Source of the DNA: JAGVJT01 sp964513205
GTDB lineage: Bacteria > Pseudomonadota > Gammaproteobacteria > Legionellales > Legionellaceae
Assembly: GCA_964513205.1 (NCBI GenBank)
Contig: CAZELP010000007.1
Location: 18,794 to 82,793, forward strand
Length of the DNA: 64,000 nucleotides
Direction: 5' to 3'
How positions within the stretch are numbered: position 1 is the stretch's first letter; the number at the start of each line of letters is the position of its first letter. The translations under genes and the position numbers were made by a program. Under the pieces are notes generated by a model. It saw nothing but the letters and a program-made list of their open reading frames with translations, was not told the DNA's origin and searched no databases. This document shows, piece by piece, positions 42,282 to 50,919 of the stretch.

Positions 42282-43499
42282 CTATCCTAAAGGATGTGTT
42301 TTTGGCAACAGCAACCAATATTGTCCTTCGTTTTTCATTTTTCCTGCAATTTCCGTTGCACGCATACCAGCGCCCCAATAGACATCACCACGAACAGCAC
42401 CACGAATGGCTCCACCCGTATCTTGTGCAATCATCAAACGACTAAATGGGTGAGTATCATTTGTGCGAACATCGGGTCGTCTGGTATTCAACCAAATGGG
42501 CAGCCCTAAAGGAACATAGCTTCTATCTACTGCCAACGAGTACCCTGGTGTTAACAAAAGCCCCTGTGAACCCAAAGCGCCCTTTTGCGGCAGCACTCGA
42601 AAGAAAACAAAAGATTTATTTTGGTGGATCACCTTGTCCATTTGCTCGGGATGGGCTTCTAAATAACTTCGAATTTTTTGCATAGAAGCCGTATCTTTTG
42701 TCATCACACCTTTATCAATTAAGACTCGTGCAATTGGTGTATAAGCAGCACCATTTCCTCCTGCATATCCTAAAACAGCTTCGCTTCCATCAGGCAATGT
42801 CAGTGTTCCAGAACCTTGTATCTCAATAAAAAGCCTATCAATCGGACTCTTTACCCACGCCACGATGGGCGCTTTACCAAGAAGCGCACCTGCATCAATC
42901 TCTGCACGAGTGTAATAAGGAATCACTTGATGATGAGCAACTCGCCCAACCAACGTACGATTTTCAGCTTTTGAATCAAAATCTCTCAATCGAACAGTGA
43001 CCCTGTCTTTGGGTAAACCATAAATCGGCACATGATAAATTTCTGTGGCCTGCAAACTGCCTTCAAATGTAGGGAAATAATAACCGGTAAACAATCCTTT
43101 TACCGGCCCTTTGTCATAATAAGTCATTGGTGTAAACCAAGCTTCAAAGAAAGCGCGTACTTTTTCGGGCGATTTTGTTTTCAATGCCAAAGCGTCTTGA
43201 CATACAGGATGCCAGTCACGTGCTTTCATATGAATTCGATCATTTCCAACAGAAGCCTCTGGCGGTTGTCTTAAAAAAGAACGGCAAGAAGCCTGAAACG
43301 CCTGCAAAGAAATCAATGGATCAGCTTTATTCCAACCGGGTAAATCGGAAAAAGAAACTGGCTTTAATTCGGGAGCTTCAATTGTATAGGAGGGTTGTGT
43401 TGGCAATGCCTTTAGGGGCTTCTTTTTTAAAAAAAGATGAGCATGCATTAAAACCATTGCCGCAACTAAAAAAAGATAAAAAAAATGATGTTTTTTCAT
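42282..43499 (-). CDS. mltA: membrane-bound lytic transglycosylase A
   Basis: Cleaves peptidoglycan glycan strands to 1,6-anhydromuropeptides during wall remodelling. The MltA barrel domain (GLFTGYYFPTFEGSL; VPIYGLPKD; FIEIQGSGTLTLPDGSEAVLGYAGGNGAAY) is followed by the 3D domain with its three Asp (YSLAVDRSYVPLG; RLMIAQDTGGAIRGAVRGDVYWG). The N-terminal segment (FFYLFLVAAMVLMHAHLF) is hydrophobic but has no lipobox Cys, unlike the E. coli lipoprotein, so it is probably an inner membrane anchor or signal. ATGs at 43505 and 43499 are both possible starts; the longer frame overlapping ung is not used. Confidence 0.92.
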   Translation of the reverse strand: MKKHHFFYLFLVAAMVLMHAHLFLKKKPLKALPTQPSYTIEAPELKPVSFSDLPGWNKADPLISLQAFQASCRSFLRQPPEASVGNDRIHMKARDWHPVCQDALALKTKSPEKVRAFFEAWFTPMTYYDKGPVKGLFTGYYFPTFEGSLQATEIYHVPIYGLPKDRVTVRLRDFDSKAENRTLVGRVAHHQVIPYYTRAEIDAGALLGKAPIVAWVKSPIDRLFIEIQGSGTLTLPDGSEAVLGYAGGNGAAYTPIARVLIDKGVMTKDTASMQKIRSYLEAHPEQMDKVIHQNKSFVFFRVLPQKGALGSQGLLLTPGYSLAVDRSYVPLGLPIWLNTRRPDVRTNDTHPFSRLMIAQDTGGAIRGAVRGDVYWGAGMRATEIAGKMKNEGQYWLLLPKTHPLG

Positions 43500-43572
43500 A
43501 ATCATGTCAAAAATTAACCTTGTTGCACATAATACATTAAATCTAATTATTTTTCTAGCTATTTTGTGTTTT

Positions 43573-44229
43573 TCAAGCCAATGACCAATCAATGGCCTCT
43601 CTGCCCTGTTGTGTCAAAAAAGCATTTGCTTTTGAAAAATGTCCACATCCTAAAAATCCTTGATGAGCCGATAAAGGAGAAGGGTGTGGCGCAGTCAGAA
43701 TGAGATGCGCTGGATTTTTTAAATGTTCCATTTTTTGTTTGGCGTGCCCTCCCCACAATAAAAAAACCAAGGGCGATGGATGTTCATTGAGTTTTTGAAG
43801 CACGACATTTGTAAAAACAGACCAACCAATTTTCGCATGAGATTGTGGTTTTGCTTCTTCAACACTGAGTGCAGTATTCAAAAGCAAAACCCCCTGTTTG
43901 GCCCAATCCTCAAGACAACCATGAGAGGGAATGGTCAAGCCTAAGTCTTGTTTTAATTCTTTAAAAATATTAACCAAAGAAGGAGGTGCCTTAATCCCTT
44001 TCTGAACAGAAAATGAAAGCCCATGTGCTTGGCCGGGCCCATGATAAGGATCTTGCCCTAAAATGACGACTTTTACTTGCTCATAGGCCGTCATTTTAAA
44101 TGCATTAAAAAGATTTTTTGACTCAGGATATATTTTCTTACCTACTTCCCTTTCAGCATCCAGAAAGTTCAATATATCTTTAAAATAAGGCTTTTGTTTT
44201 TCGGGGCCTAAAACGTCCGACCAGTCCAT
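43573..44229 (-). CDS. ung: uracil-DNA glycosylase
   Basis: Family 1 UDG removing uracil from DNA. Water-activating GQDPYHGPGQAHGLSFSV (Asp and His intact), uracil-binding LLLNTALSV, and the DNA intercalation loop HPSPLSAHQGFLGCGHFSKAN. 218 residues from the ATG at 44229, which has a near-consensus AAGGAGG five bases upstream; the longer frame to 44313 lacks support. It is divergent from the large nuclease-like gene at 44376. Confidence 0.96.
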   Translation of the reverse strand: MDWSDVLGPEKQKPYFKDILNFLDAEREVGKKIYPESKNLFNAFKMTAYEQVKVVILGQDPYHGPGQAHGLSFSVQKGIKAPPSLVNIFKELKQDLGLTIPSHGCLEDWAKQGVLLLNTALSVEEAKPQSHAKIGWSVFTNVVLQKLNEHPSPLVFLLWGGHAKQKMEHLKNPAHLILTAPHPSPLSAHQGFLGCGHFSKANAFLTQQGREAIDWSLA

Positions 44230-44375
44230 TTTTGCCTCCTTGTTCAGCATTTGAAGAGCACAAATCATAATCGGATTAAAGGAGCATGTAAACTCTATCC
44301 ACAAGCAATGCAAACCCCATTGTTTTGAAGGTACAAAACAAGCACAATAGCGACTTTTTAAAGGAAAGCTTGATT

Positions 44376-46607
44376 ATGCCAACCAAACCCAAAGTATTTT
44401 CTGCTGCAAAAGCACCTCTGAAAACAAAAATCCTGCAAAAATCAAACGTTCACAATGTTTTTTCGGAACGAATCTTATCTAAACCCAATCGAATGATCTT
44501 TGATGAAATGGATTTTAATCTTTGTGCACACAATGAATTTGGGCGGTATGCTCTTCATAATAGCAAAAAAATTGCACATGCACTGATCAGTCAAGATACA
44601 GTTGGAAATTTAATTGCGGAACAATATCAAATACAATCTCCTGCAAATACACATTATGTTGCTCGTGTTTGCCAATTGAAAGAAATTCAAAAAATCACCA
44701 CTTCACCCGAAGCAAACCCTATTTTTATAGCAAAAGACAACGAAGGAAAAACCTTCATTGGCAAACGAGTTCATCATCGAATTGATACAAAAAAAGATCT
44801 TGAAACCCCCTCTTCCCTCGAACAAACCATTCCAATCGATGTGGTCTATTTTTCAGAGGATGAAGAGGAAAGTGAAGAACACGACCACTTCTTCTCGACT
44901 ACTTGTAGCGGCCATAATCCATTGCGATTTTTTGAAGAAACGCAACCGCGCTCGTCACAAGCACAATCCACTTTACGAAAAGGTGGTGCTTTAATCAGAC
45001 TTAATCATCAAGATATCATCAATCGAGAAAAAAACACCACAAGAAGTCTCAGTCAAAATCAAATCATGGGACTAAAACGACAAAACCCAACAGAAAAAGA
45101 TTGGTCTGCAGTTAAAGAATGCCGTTCATACGCTGATGAGCACGAAAGTCATCTTTCTCAAGCATTTTTTGATTTTTTACAAAAATCAGCAAAAGCAAAC
45201 CTCAGAGAACATGCTGCCAGTCAAATTAGAGGTGAATGGCTTCACGCATATGGTTTTACCCTAGCTCCCAAAGACAGTGATCCGCAAGTAGCAGAAAATT
45301 TAGGCGCGGCGCCTAAATGGGCCAATACTGAAATGATGATTTTAGAACGAATTGCAAAATGGTTTAAATTAACGCTTGAAAAACAAGCTGAAGTTGAAAT
45401 TCGCTCTATATTTGACCTCGTGCAACATAGCGAGATTATCCGAAAAATACACTATGAAGTCAGCATTGCACATCGTCATCTTAAAACACGGTTTGTCGAA
45501 GATATCTATCCGCTACAAGAAAATCCGCTTTATCATAAAGCCAGTGATCTTGCGCAATCAGTGGGAATCATTCATGCTCAACTCAATGGTGAAGCCCCCC
45601 TCTCAAAAATCACCGTTACGCCAATTGAAAAACATGTCAGAAGACCGGTCTTAGAGAAAATACCCTCTTCACTTCCATCCACACCCGATCAAAAAGAATA
45701 TCAAACTCTTACCATTATTGACCTAGAAACAACAGGCTTAGATCACACCGAGGATGAAATTACTGAAATTGGATTATTGTGCGTCACATTTGATCCAAAC
45801 CTGGGTATTCTCGAGCTAAAACACCAATACAATGGCTTATCAGAACCCAAACGAAAAGAACTTTCTGCAGAAATTATTCGAATTACAGGTCTAACCAAAG
45901 ACATACTGAAAGGACAACAAATTGATTGGAACAACGTATTGCAGATTCTCAACGACAGTGACTATGTGGTCTGTCATAACAGCAATTTTGATAGAAAATT
46001 TTTAGAATCTGCCACGCCGTCTTTTATCAGTGAAAAAATAAGTAAAATGCGATTTGGTTGCTCGATAGAAGACATCAACTGGAACAAAAGAGGATTTGTC
46101 AGTAAAAAACTGGTAGAACTCAACAAAAAATTAGGATTTAGTTACACAGCGCATCGTGCATTACATGACTGTTGGGCAACACTGAATTTATTCATACAGT
46201 TGCCGAGTACACTAAAAGAATTAATTACGGCAATCGAATCACCGACCCACCAAATCATCATTCACAACGTCAATTCGGATGAAGAGACGTTTCTCAAAAA
46301 CAACGGATTTTATTGCGAGAGCATTAAAAATAACGAAAATCGACGTTCTTGTTTTAAACGCTTTTATTCTGATGAAAGCTTACAGGAGTGCATAAAAGAA
46401 ATTGAATCATGGCCTTGTGTTTTAAGACGAGAAACACCCTACCAAAAAGGATATATGCTTCGGAGCATGACTTCACTCGACCTGTACTCTGTAAGAGCGG
46501 CATTATCGAGTCCTTCTTCATCGCTAGAATCAACTGGATTTTTTAGAGCAAACGAGCCGCTTTCTTCAGAAAGAGCAGCGGCAACTCCATCACAAAAACT
46601 CGGATAA
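44376..46607 (+). CDS. large protein with C-terminal DEDDh exonuclease domain
   Basis: About 743 residues from the ATG at 44376 (AAGGAA upstream; a TTG at 44325 is less likely). The C-terminal part (about 440-620) is a DnaQ-like 3'-5' exonuclease with all three motifs: IIDLETTGL (about 448), HNSNFD (about 533) and HRALHD (about 592). The N-terminal 430 residues are unrecognised. They include an acidic stretch (SEDEEESEEHDHFF, about 165-178) and a segment around 284-322 (GEWLHAYGF then NLGAAPKWANTEMM) that resembles a His-Me-finger/HNH-type nuclease core. The tail after 640 is Ser-rich and ends SSERAAATPSQKLG. There is no signal peptide. It may be a nucleic-acid-directed effector or a lineage-specific repair enzyme. 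It is convergent with an orphan effector-like gene. Confidence 0.75.
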   Translation: MPTKPKVFSAAKAPLKTKILQKSNVHNVFSERILSKPNRMIFDEMDFNLCAHNEFGRYALHNSKKIAHALISQDTVGNLIAEQYQIQSPANTHYVARVCQLKEIQKITTSPEANPIFIAKDNEGKTFIGKRVHHRIDTKKDLETPSSLEQTIPIDVVYFSEDEEESEEHDHFFSTTCSGHNPLRFFEETQPRSSQAQSTLRKGGALIRLNHQDIINREKNTTRSLSQNQIMGLKRQNPTEKDWSAVKECRSYADEHESHLSQAFFDFLQKSAKANLREHAASQIRGEWLHAYGFTLAPKDSDPQVAENLGAAPKWANTEMMILERIAKWFKLTLEKQAEVEIRSIFDLVQHSEIIRKIHYEVSIAHRHLKTRFVEDIYPLQENPLYHKASDLAQSVGIIHAQLNGEAPLSKITVTPIEKHVRRPVLEKIPSSLPSTPDQKEYQTLTIIDLETTGLDHTEDEITEIGLLCVTFDPNLGILELKHQYNGLSEPKRKELSAEIIRITGLTKDILKGQQIDWNNVLQILNDSDYVVCHNSNFDRKFLESATPSFISEKISKMRFGCSIEDINWNKRGFVSKKLVELNKKLGFSYTAHRALHDCWATLNLFIQLPSTLKELITAIESPTHQIIIHNVNSDEETFLKNNGFYCESIKNNENRRSCFKRFYSDESLQECIKEIESWPCVLRRETPYQKGYMLRSMTSLDLYSVRAALSSPSSSLESTGFFRANEPLSSERAAATPSQKLG

Positions 46608-46618
46608 CAGAACACGCC

Positions 46619-46647
46619 GTGAGCGCTTATCAAAAATAAGCGCTCAC
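46619..46647. terminator. bidirectional terminator between convergent orphans
   Basis: A perfect 12-bp stem GTGAGCGCTTAT/ATAAGCGCTCAC with a CAAAA loop, between the stops of the two convergent genes and overlapping the stop codon of the minus-strand one. T-rich bases follow on the plus side. Confidence 0.7.
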
Positions 46648-48668
46648 TTTCGAGTTGGGGCAGGAGAAAACTCTTCTAAAGAGCTGTCCGAAGAACTGTC
46701 AGAAGATTTTTCAGAAGGAACCACGACCAGTTGTCTATTGTTCAAGAAGTCTTTTTCCCTTACGTAATCACAAACCGCATGAAAAAGTCCACTGCACTTC
46801 TCCGCCGCCACACCCGCTAAAATCGCGGCCACTTTAATCGTTTGAGAAGCAATGACTCCGGTCTTTTCAATGGTTAATTCAGAACTATAATTTTTTATTT
46901 CTATATTTGAAAGATTATGATGCAAACCATATAAAGAGAAAATTGCAAAAGGTGAAAGCCCAGAATTCAGTGCCTCTATGATCTGATCTTTTTTAGATGA
47001 GTCAACAGAAAAATTGTATTTTTTGAAAACGGTTTCTATTTCTTCAATGTCTGCTGCGGTATCACGATAAACAGCATGTTTAGCGGTCTTAAATGCGATG
47101 ATTGCATGCGCCAAAACCGCGCATGCCGCAAAGTCGCGCAAATAACTTTCTGTTTCCAAATTTACACCAGACAATATGACATGACAACGCGCAAGAAAAC
47201 TTCTCTTCTTTACCGTATTTTCAGAGTAGTTATGACTTGCTATCAAATCAGCATATTTTTTTTCCGAATTTTCTAAACATTGAATTAAATCTTTTCGAAA
47301 ATCCTCATGTTTACCGGCACGATACAACGCCACAATGGGATCACTTGCACGAACAACCTCAGAATCAATCACAATAAAAGAGGCATCATCTTCTCCTGGT
47401 CGTGCGTCATAAAATATTTCATCATCAGAGCTTTCTGCCGACTCATCAACGGATGCCTTGAGTTGTGAATTCGATTTAGAAGCAAGAAGAAGAGGATGAG
47501 ATTCTGGCGACATAGCGCTCTTTTCCATATAATAATTTAGTCGTTTAGTTGACAAAAAAGAATTCAGTTCAGGATTAGGGCTCATGCAAATTGCATTGAC
47601 AAAATAAGTCATGAGGCTAGAAGGCAAGTAGTTGTTTATGATATATTTGAATTTCTCTATTTGCTCACCATTTAATAATTCTTTTATCTCTTGATAATGC
47701 GTGAGAATCTCAACTAGGCTGCTGCAGATGTAACGATGTTGATTAACTAAATCTGCCCACGAAAGATTAGGCTCACTTTCCACTAATTTTTCAGACGAGT
47801 TCAATTGCTCCAAAGTAAAAAACAACAATTGCACCGTTTCAAAATATCTAGGATTGCCTTTTAGTATTTCCAATACTTTTGAAACAGTCACATGCACCTG
47901 ATAGCTAGATTGCAACTCTCTCATTTGAGGAGAAACACTTATCCCTGCCTTAGATTTGGGGAAAAATCCAGAAACAGTCGATGAAGCCTCTGTTGAAGGT
48001 TTTTCAGAAATACATTTTTTAGCTTGTTTTTCGAACGATTCGGTATGTCTTATCACGATAAGAGCTTGAGATAATCGTGCTACAGGCACTTCTTTCAAAA
48101 TTTCTTTGAGCCCTTCTCCATTATAAGACGCAATCAAGCGATCCAGTTCTGTTGGGGCAGAGTCTTCCGTCAATCTCAAAAAAAGCCGATTGAAAAAACG
48201 ACTCGAATAGTTCATCAAGGGAACACTAGACATCAAAGTGAATATTTCCATCGATTGTAAACCAAGCATTTTTTGTGCAGAGGCAGCGGTAAGCGATACT
48301 TTTTCAGTTTGAGTCAGAGTTGGAATAGCACTACTCCAGCTCTGTTGAGAGGCTTCTGTTTTGGACAAAATATTCAGTAAAAAAATGATCTGATTAAACG
48401 GTATAATCGAAAGTAAACTCGACAATTCCGAGACATTTTTTATCATATGAATTAAATCAGGATGATCTTTTAACTGTTTTCTGGCTTCAGATTCAGCTAC
48501 AGTGATGAGAGTGCGAGCTTCATTGTCATCTTGCTCCAGTTTGTCAAGCACATTTTGAACACGCCGCTCTAGGACCTTGTCAACCGACATATTTTTTTCG
48601 TCAGGATTAAATGGGTCAACTATCAGAGGCGACATATTCAAATGCTTACAAATCTCTACAATATCCAT
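46644..48668 (-). CDS. large orphan effector-like protein with FFAT-like motif
   Basis: About 674 residues, family not recognised and almost entirely alpha-helical in the first 380 (for example VSELSSLLSIIPFNQIIFLLNIL; VARLSQALIVIRHTESFEKQAKKC). A disordered acidic segment near residues 405-435 contains SSDDEIFYDARPGEDD, close to the FFAT motif that binds VAP proteins of the host ER. A second helical domain follows, with a Gly/Ala-rich hydrophobic helix (TIKVAAILAGVAAEKC), and the tail is Ser/Asp/Glu-rich (EKSSDSSSDSSLEEFSPAP). There is no signal peptide. A type IV secreted host-acting protein is a reasonable inference. The ATG at 48668 is preferred to a TTG at 48683. Confidence 0.65.
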   Translation of the reverse strand: MDIVEICKHLNMSPLIVDPFNPDEKNMSVDKVLERRVQNVLDKLEQDDNEARTLITVAESEARKQLKDHPDLIHMIKNVSELSSLLSIIPFNQIIFLLNILSKTEASQQSWSSAIPTLTQTEKVSLTAASAQKMLGLQSMEIFTLMSSVPLMNYSSRFFNRLFLRLTEDSAPTELDRLIASYNGEGLKEILKEVPVARLSQALIVIRHTESFEKQAKKCISEKPSTEASSTVSGFFPKSKAGISVSPQMRELQSSYQVHVTVSKVLEILKGNPRYFETVQLLFFTLEQLNSSEKLVESEPNLSWADLVNQHRYICSSLVEILTHYQEIKELLNGEQIEKFKYIINNYLPSSLMTYFVNAICMSPNPELNSFLSTKRLNYYMEKSAMSPESHPLLLASKSNSQLKASVDESAESSDDEIFYDARPGEDDASFIVIDSEVVRASDPIVALYRAGKHEDFRKDLIQCLENSEKKYADLIASHNYSENTVKKRSFLARCHVILSGVNLETESYLRDFAACAVLAHAIIAFKTAKHAVYRDTAADIEEIETVFKKYNFSVDSSKKDQIIEALNSGLSPFAIFSLYGLHHNLSNIEIKNYSSELTIEKTGVIASQTIKVAAILAGVAAEKCSGLFHAVCDYVREKDFLNNRQLVVVPSEKSSDSSSDSSLEEFSPAPTRK

Positions 48669-48795
48669 AAGATTAAAGCCCAAAAAATAGACACATAATA
48701 TATATTATGGCACATAATATCAAAAACAAGCTTAACAGAATATTAAACATCACTTCTTAAATCAGAATTCCACAGAGAAAATTGATACAGGACAC

Positions 48796-48823
48796 TTGAA
48801 AAAAAAAGCCAACACGTTAACAT
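48796..48823 (+). promoter_or_regulatory. promoter of outer membrane barrel genes
   Basis: TTGAAA (48796-48801) and TAACAT (48818-48823) with a 16-bp spacer, about 30 bp before the first barrel gene. Confidence 0.45.
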
Positions 48824-48856
48824 GAGAGCATCTTTTTTTTAACTGCAAGGAACATG

Positions 48857-49492
48857 ATGCGACTTGCTTATTTTCCGCTTCTCCTCTCTTTTACATCCGC
48901 ATTTTCTGCGACCCCTATTGATGGTTGGTATAGCAGTTTGTTTGTTGGTTATGACTACATCCCTAGTAACGTGAATAAAGTGCATAATAACATTCGCTAC
49001 ACAGATGCCGCGCATCAAGCCGGCTATCTTGCTGGAGGCAATTTGGGCTACAAAAGCAATCCTTTAAGATACGAAGCAGAAGTCAGTTATTTTAATGCAA
49101 ATGTCTCACATTTTTCCCAAGAACGTGTTCGACAAAACAATGTTGGCGGTTACAACAACGGAATATCCGGAATGGCCAATATTTACTACGACTTTCCCGG
49201 AATTTTATCCTGTCTTGAGCCCTATGTCGGGTTTGGAATTGGCTATGCTTGGTTACATGAACAATTGAACAATCTAGAGCCCACCGCAAAAAGCGACTTC
49301 ACCATCAATAGCAGTGCGTTTGCTTACCAAGCACTTGTCGGTATCACTTATAATTTTGCTGAAAATTATGATCTAAGCGTCGGATATCGCTATTTAACAA
49401 CACCCAATCTATTTAATTTTGGAACTACATTCCAAAGCCATTTTGCAGTACTCGGTGTGGCTTATCGATTTGACGACACTCGTTACAAATAA
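48857..49492 (+). CDS. outer membrane beta-barrel protein (OmpA-like 8-strand type)
   Basis: About 211 residues. A signal peptide (MRLAYFPLLLSFTSAFS, then ATPIDGWY) is followed by alternating amphipathic strands (SLFVGYDYIP; GYLAGGNLGYKS; YEAEVSYFNANV; GMANIYYDF; LEPYVGFGIGYAWL; YQALVGITYNF; YDLSVGYRYL) and a C-terminal strand FAVLGVAYRF ending near an aromatic residue, as the BAM complex requires. ATGs at 48854 and 48857 are both possible; the second has better spacing from AAGGAA. It is followed after 13 bp by a second barrel gene, suggesting an operon. The role (adhesin, porin or structural) is not determinable. Confidence 0.85.
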   Translation: MRLAYFPLLLSFTSAFSATPIDGWYSSLFVGYDYIPSNVNKVHNNIRYTDAAHQAGYLAGGNLGYKSNPLRYEAEVSYFNANVSHFSQERVRQNNVGGYNNGISGMANIYYDFPGILSCLEPYVGFGIGYAWLHEQLNNLEPTAKSDFTINSSAFAYQALVGITYNFAENYDLSVGYRYLTTPNLFNFGTTFQSHFAVLGVAYRFDDTRYK

Positions 49493-49505
49493 GAAAGGAT
49501 AACAC

Positions 49506-50267
49506 ATGCGTTGGTTTAAAGCGTTCACATTTATCAGCACACTCTGTACGTGTGCCGAAGCAGCCACCCCACTTGAAGGAATTTATGTTGGTGGTATTTT
49601 TGGAGGGACCTATCAACACAACGTCCATAAAACAGCAAATACCAGTACCATTTTAAATGACTTTTCTATTCCTTCTTCTGCTTTACCTACGCTACCAGCC
49701 AATAAAAACGTCAATGTCACACTAGGCTATCAAATGCTAGTCAATGGCGGCGGTCAGATTGGTGTCCGTTTCTGCGACAATTTCCGCCTAGAACTTGAAG
49801 GTCTCTTTAATAAGAATCCATATAATTTTCTAAACATTGGAGATGTCACCATTTACAATAACTCAAGCGAAACAACAGGCTTTCGTTTGGATGGGAGCAC
49901 CTCTAGCGGATTAGGCATTGTCAATGCATATTACGATTTTCTTGGAGACGGCAGTAATAACTTAGTCCCTTACATTGGAGGCGGCGGCGGATTTGCCTAC
50001 ATTTATGACGTAGGAAAACTGTTTTACAATGGTGAACTGGTCACACCCAATCAACAGAGTATTAAAACAAACAGCACTACATTTGTAGGACAAGCCATCA
50101 TTGGCGCAAGCTATTTTATGGATGATTTTTTCTCTATCGCAGTTGACTTAAGATACTATGTTTCACCTGTTCAAAAACTATCGACCAGCATTAATACATT
50201 GCAAAATATTCAGCTTCAAGTCTACTCGTTCAATATGCTATTTAATGGAGTTCTAGAGCTTGGCTAA
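49506..50267 (+). CDS. outer membrane beta-barrel protein, second of pair
   Basis: About 253 residues with a signal peptide ending CAEAATPLEGIYVGGIFGG. The barrel strands follow the same scheme as the upstream gene (GQIGVRFCDNFRLELEGLF; GIVNAYYDF; LVPYIGGGGGFAYIYDV; VGQAIIGASYFMDDFFSIAVDLRYYVSP) and it ends YSFNMLFNGVLELG. The shared TP-(I/L)-(D/E)-G start after the signal peptide and the NAYYDF-type strand suggest that the two proteins are distant paralogues. RBS AAAGGATAACAC. The 3' end overlaps the proposed TTG start of rpe by 8 bp. Confidence 0.82.
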   Translation: MRWFKAFTFISTLCTCAEAATPLEGIYVGGIFGGTYQHNVHKTANTSTILNDFSIPSSALPTLPANKNVNVTLGYQMLVNGGGQIGVRFCDNFRLELEGLFNKNPYNFLNIGDVTIYNNSSETTGFRLDGSTSSGLGIVNAYYDFLGDGSNNLVPYIGGGGGFAYIYDVGKLFYNGELVTPNQQSIKTNSTTFVGQAIIGASYFMDDFFSIAVDLRYYVSPVQKLSTSINTLQNIQLQVYSFNMLFNGVLELG

Positions 50268-50919
50268 GACAATCATTGAAATTATTCAAATTTATCCTTC
50301 TTTGCTTGCTGCAAACGCACTTGAACTCGGCGAACAAATTAAACATCTCGAGAACGCCGGTATCCAAACATTACATCTTGATGTGATGGACAATCACTAT
50401 GTCCCGAATCTTTCTTTTGGGCCTCACATTGCAAAACAAATCAAAAATGCATTTCCCAAAATGAAACTAGATGTTCATCTGATGGTGACCCCAGTAGACG
50501 CTTTGATTGAAGCTTTCGCGAAAGCAGGAGTTCATAGCATCAGCATCCATCCAGATGCGACTTATCACTTGGACAGAAGCCTGAATTTAATCCGCTCTTA
50601 TGGTTGTAGAGCAGGTATTGCGCTTAATCCGGCTACTCCGATAGAAACGATCACCTGGTGTGAACATTTACTCGATTTTGCATTGATAATGACCGTTAAT
50701 CCAGGCTTTGGAGGACAAAAAATGATTCCAGCAGTCATCCCCAAAATTAAACAACTGGCGCAAAAATATCCTCATCTTGAAATTGCGGTTGATGGAGGCG
50801 TTGATGCGACTCAAATACAGACACTTCAAAAAGCAGGCGCACAACGATTCATTGTCGGCTCAGCTTTATTTGAAGCTCATGATTACTCGAAAAGATTAAA
50901 CGAATTATGCGGTTTATAA
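50260..50919 (+). CDS. rpe: ribulose-phosphate 3-epimerase
   Basis: Pentose phosphate enzyme interconverting ribulose-5-P and xylulose-5-P. TIM-barrel motifs: YPSLLAANAL (strand 1), LHLDVMDNHYVPNLSFGP (metal-binding His and catalytic Asp), LDVHLMV, MTVNPGFGGQ and IAVDGGVD (second catalytic Asp), then FIVGSALF. About 219 residues. No ATG is available near the N-terminus; TTG at 50260 with GGAG nine bases upstream is the likely start, overlapping the barrel gene. It is followed by slt with a 13-bp overlap. Confidence 0.93.
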   Translation: MAKTIIEIIQIYPSLLAANALELGEQIKHLENAGIQTLHLDVMDNHYVPNLSFGPHIAKQIKNAFPKMKLDVHLMVTPVDALIEAFAKAGVHSISIHPDATYHLDRSLNLIRSYGCRAGIALNPATPIETITWCEHLLDFALIMTVNPGFGGQKMIPAVIPKIKQLAQKYPHLEIAVDGGVDATQIQTLQKAGAQRFIVGSALFEAHDYSKRLNELCGL

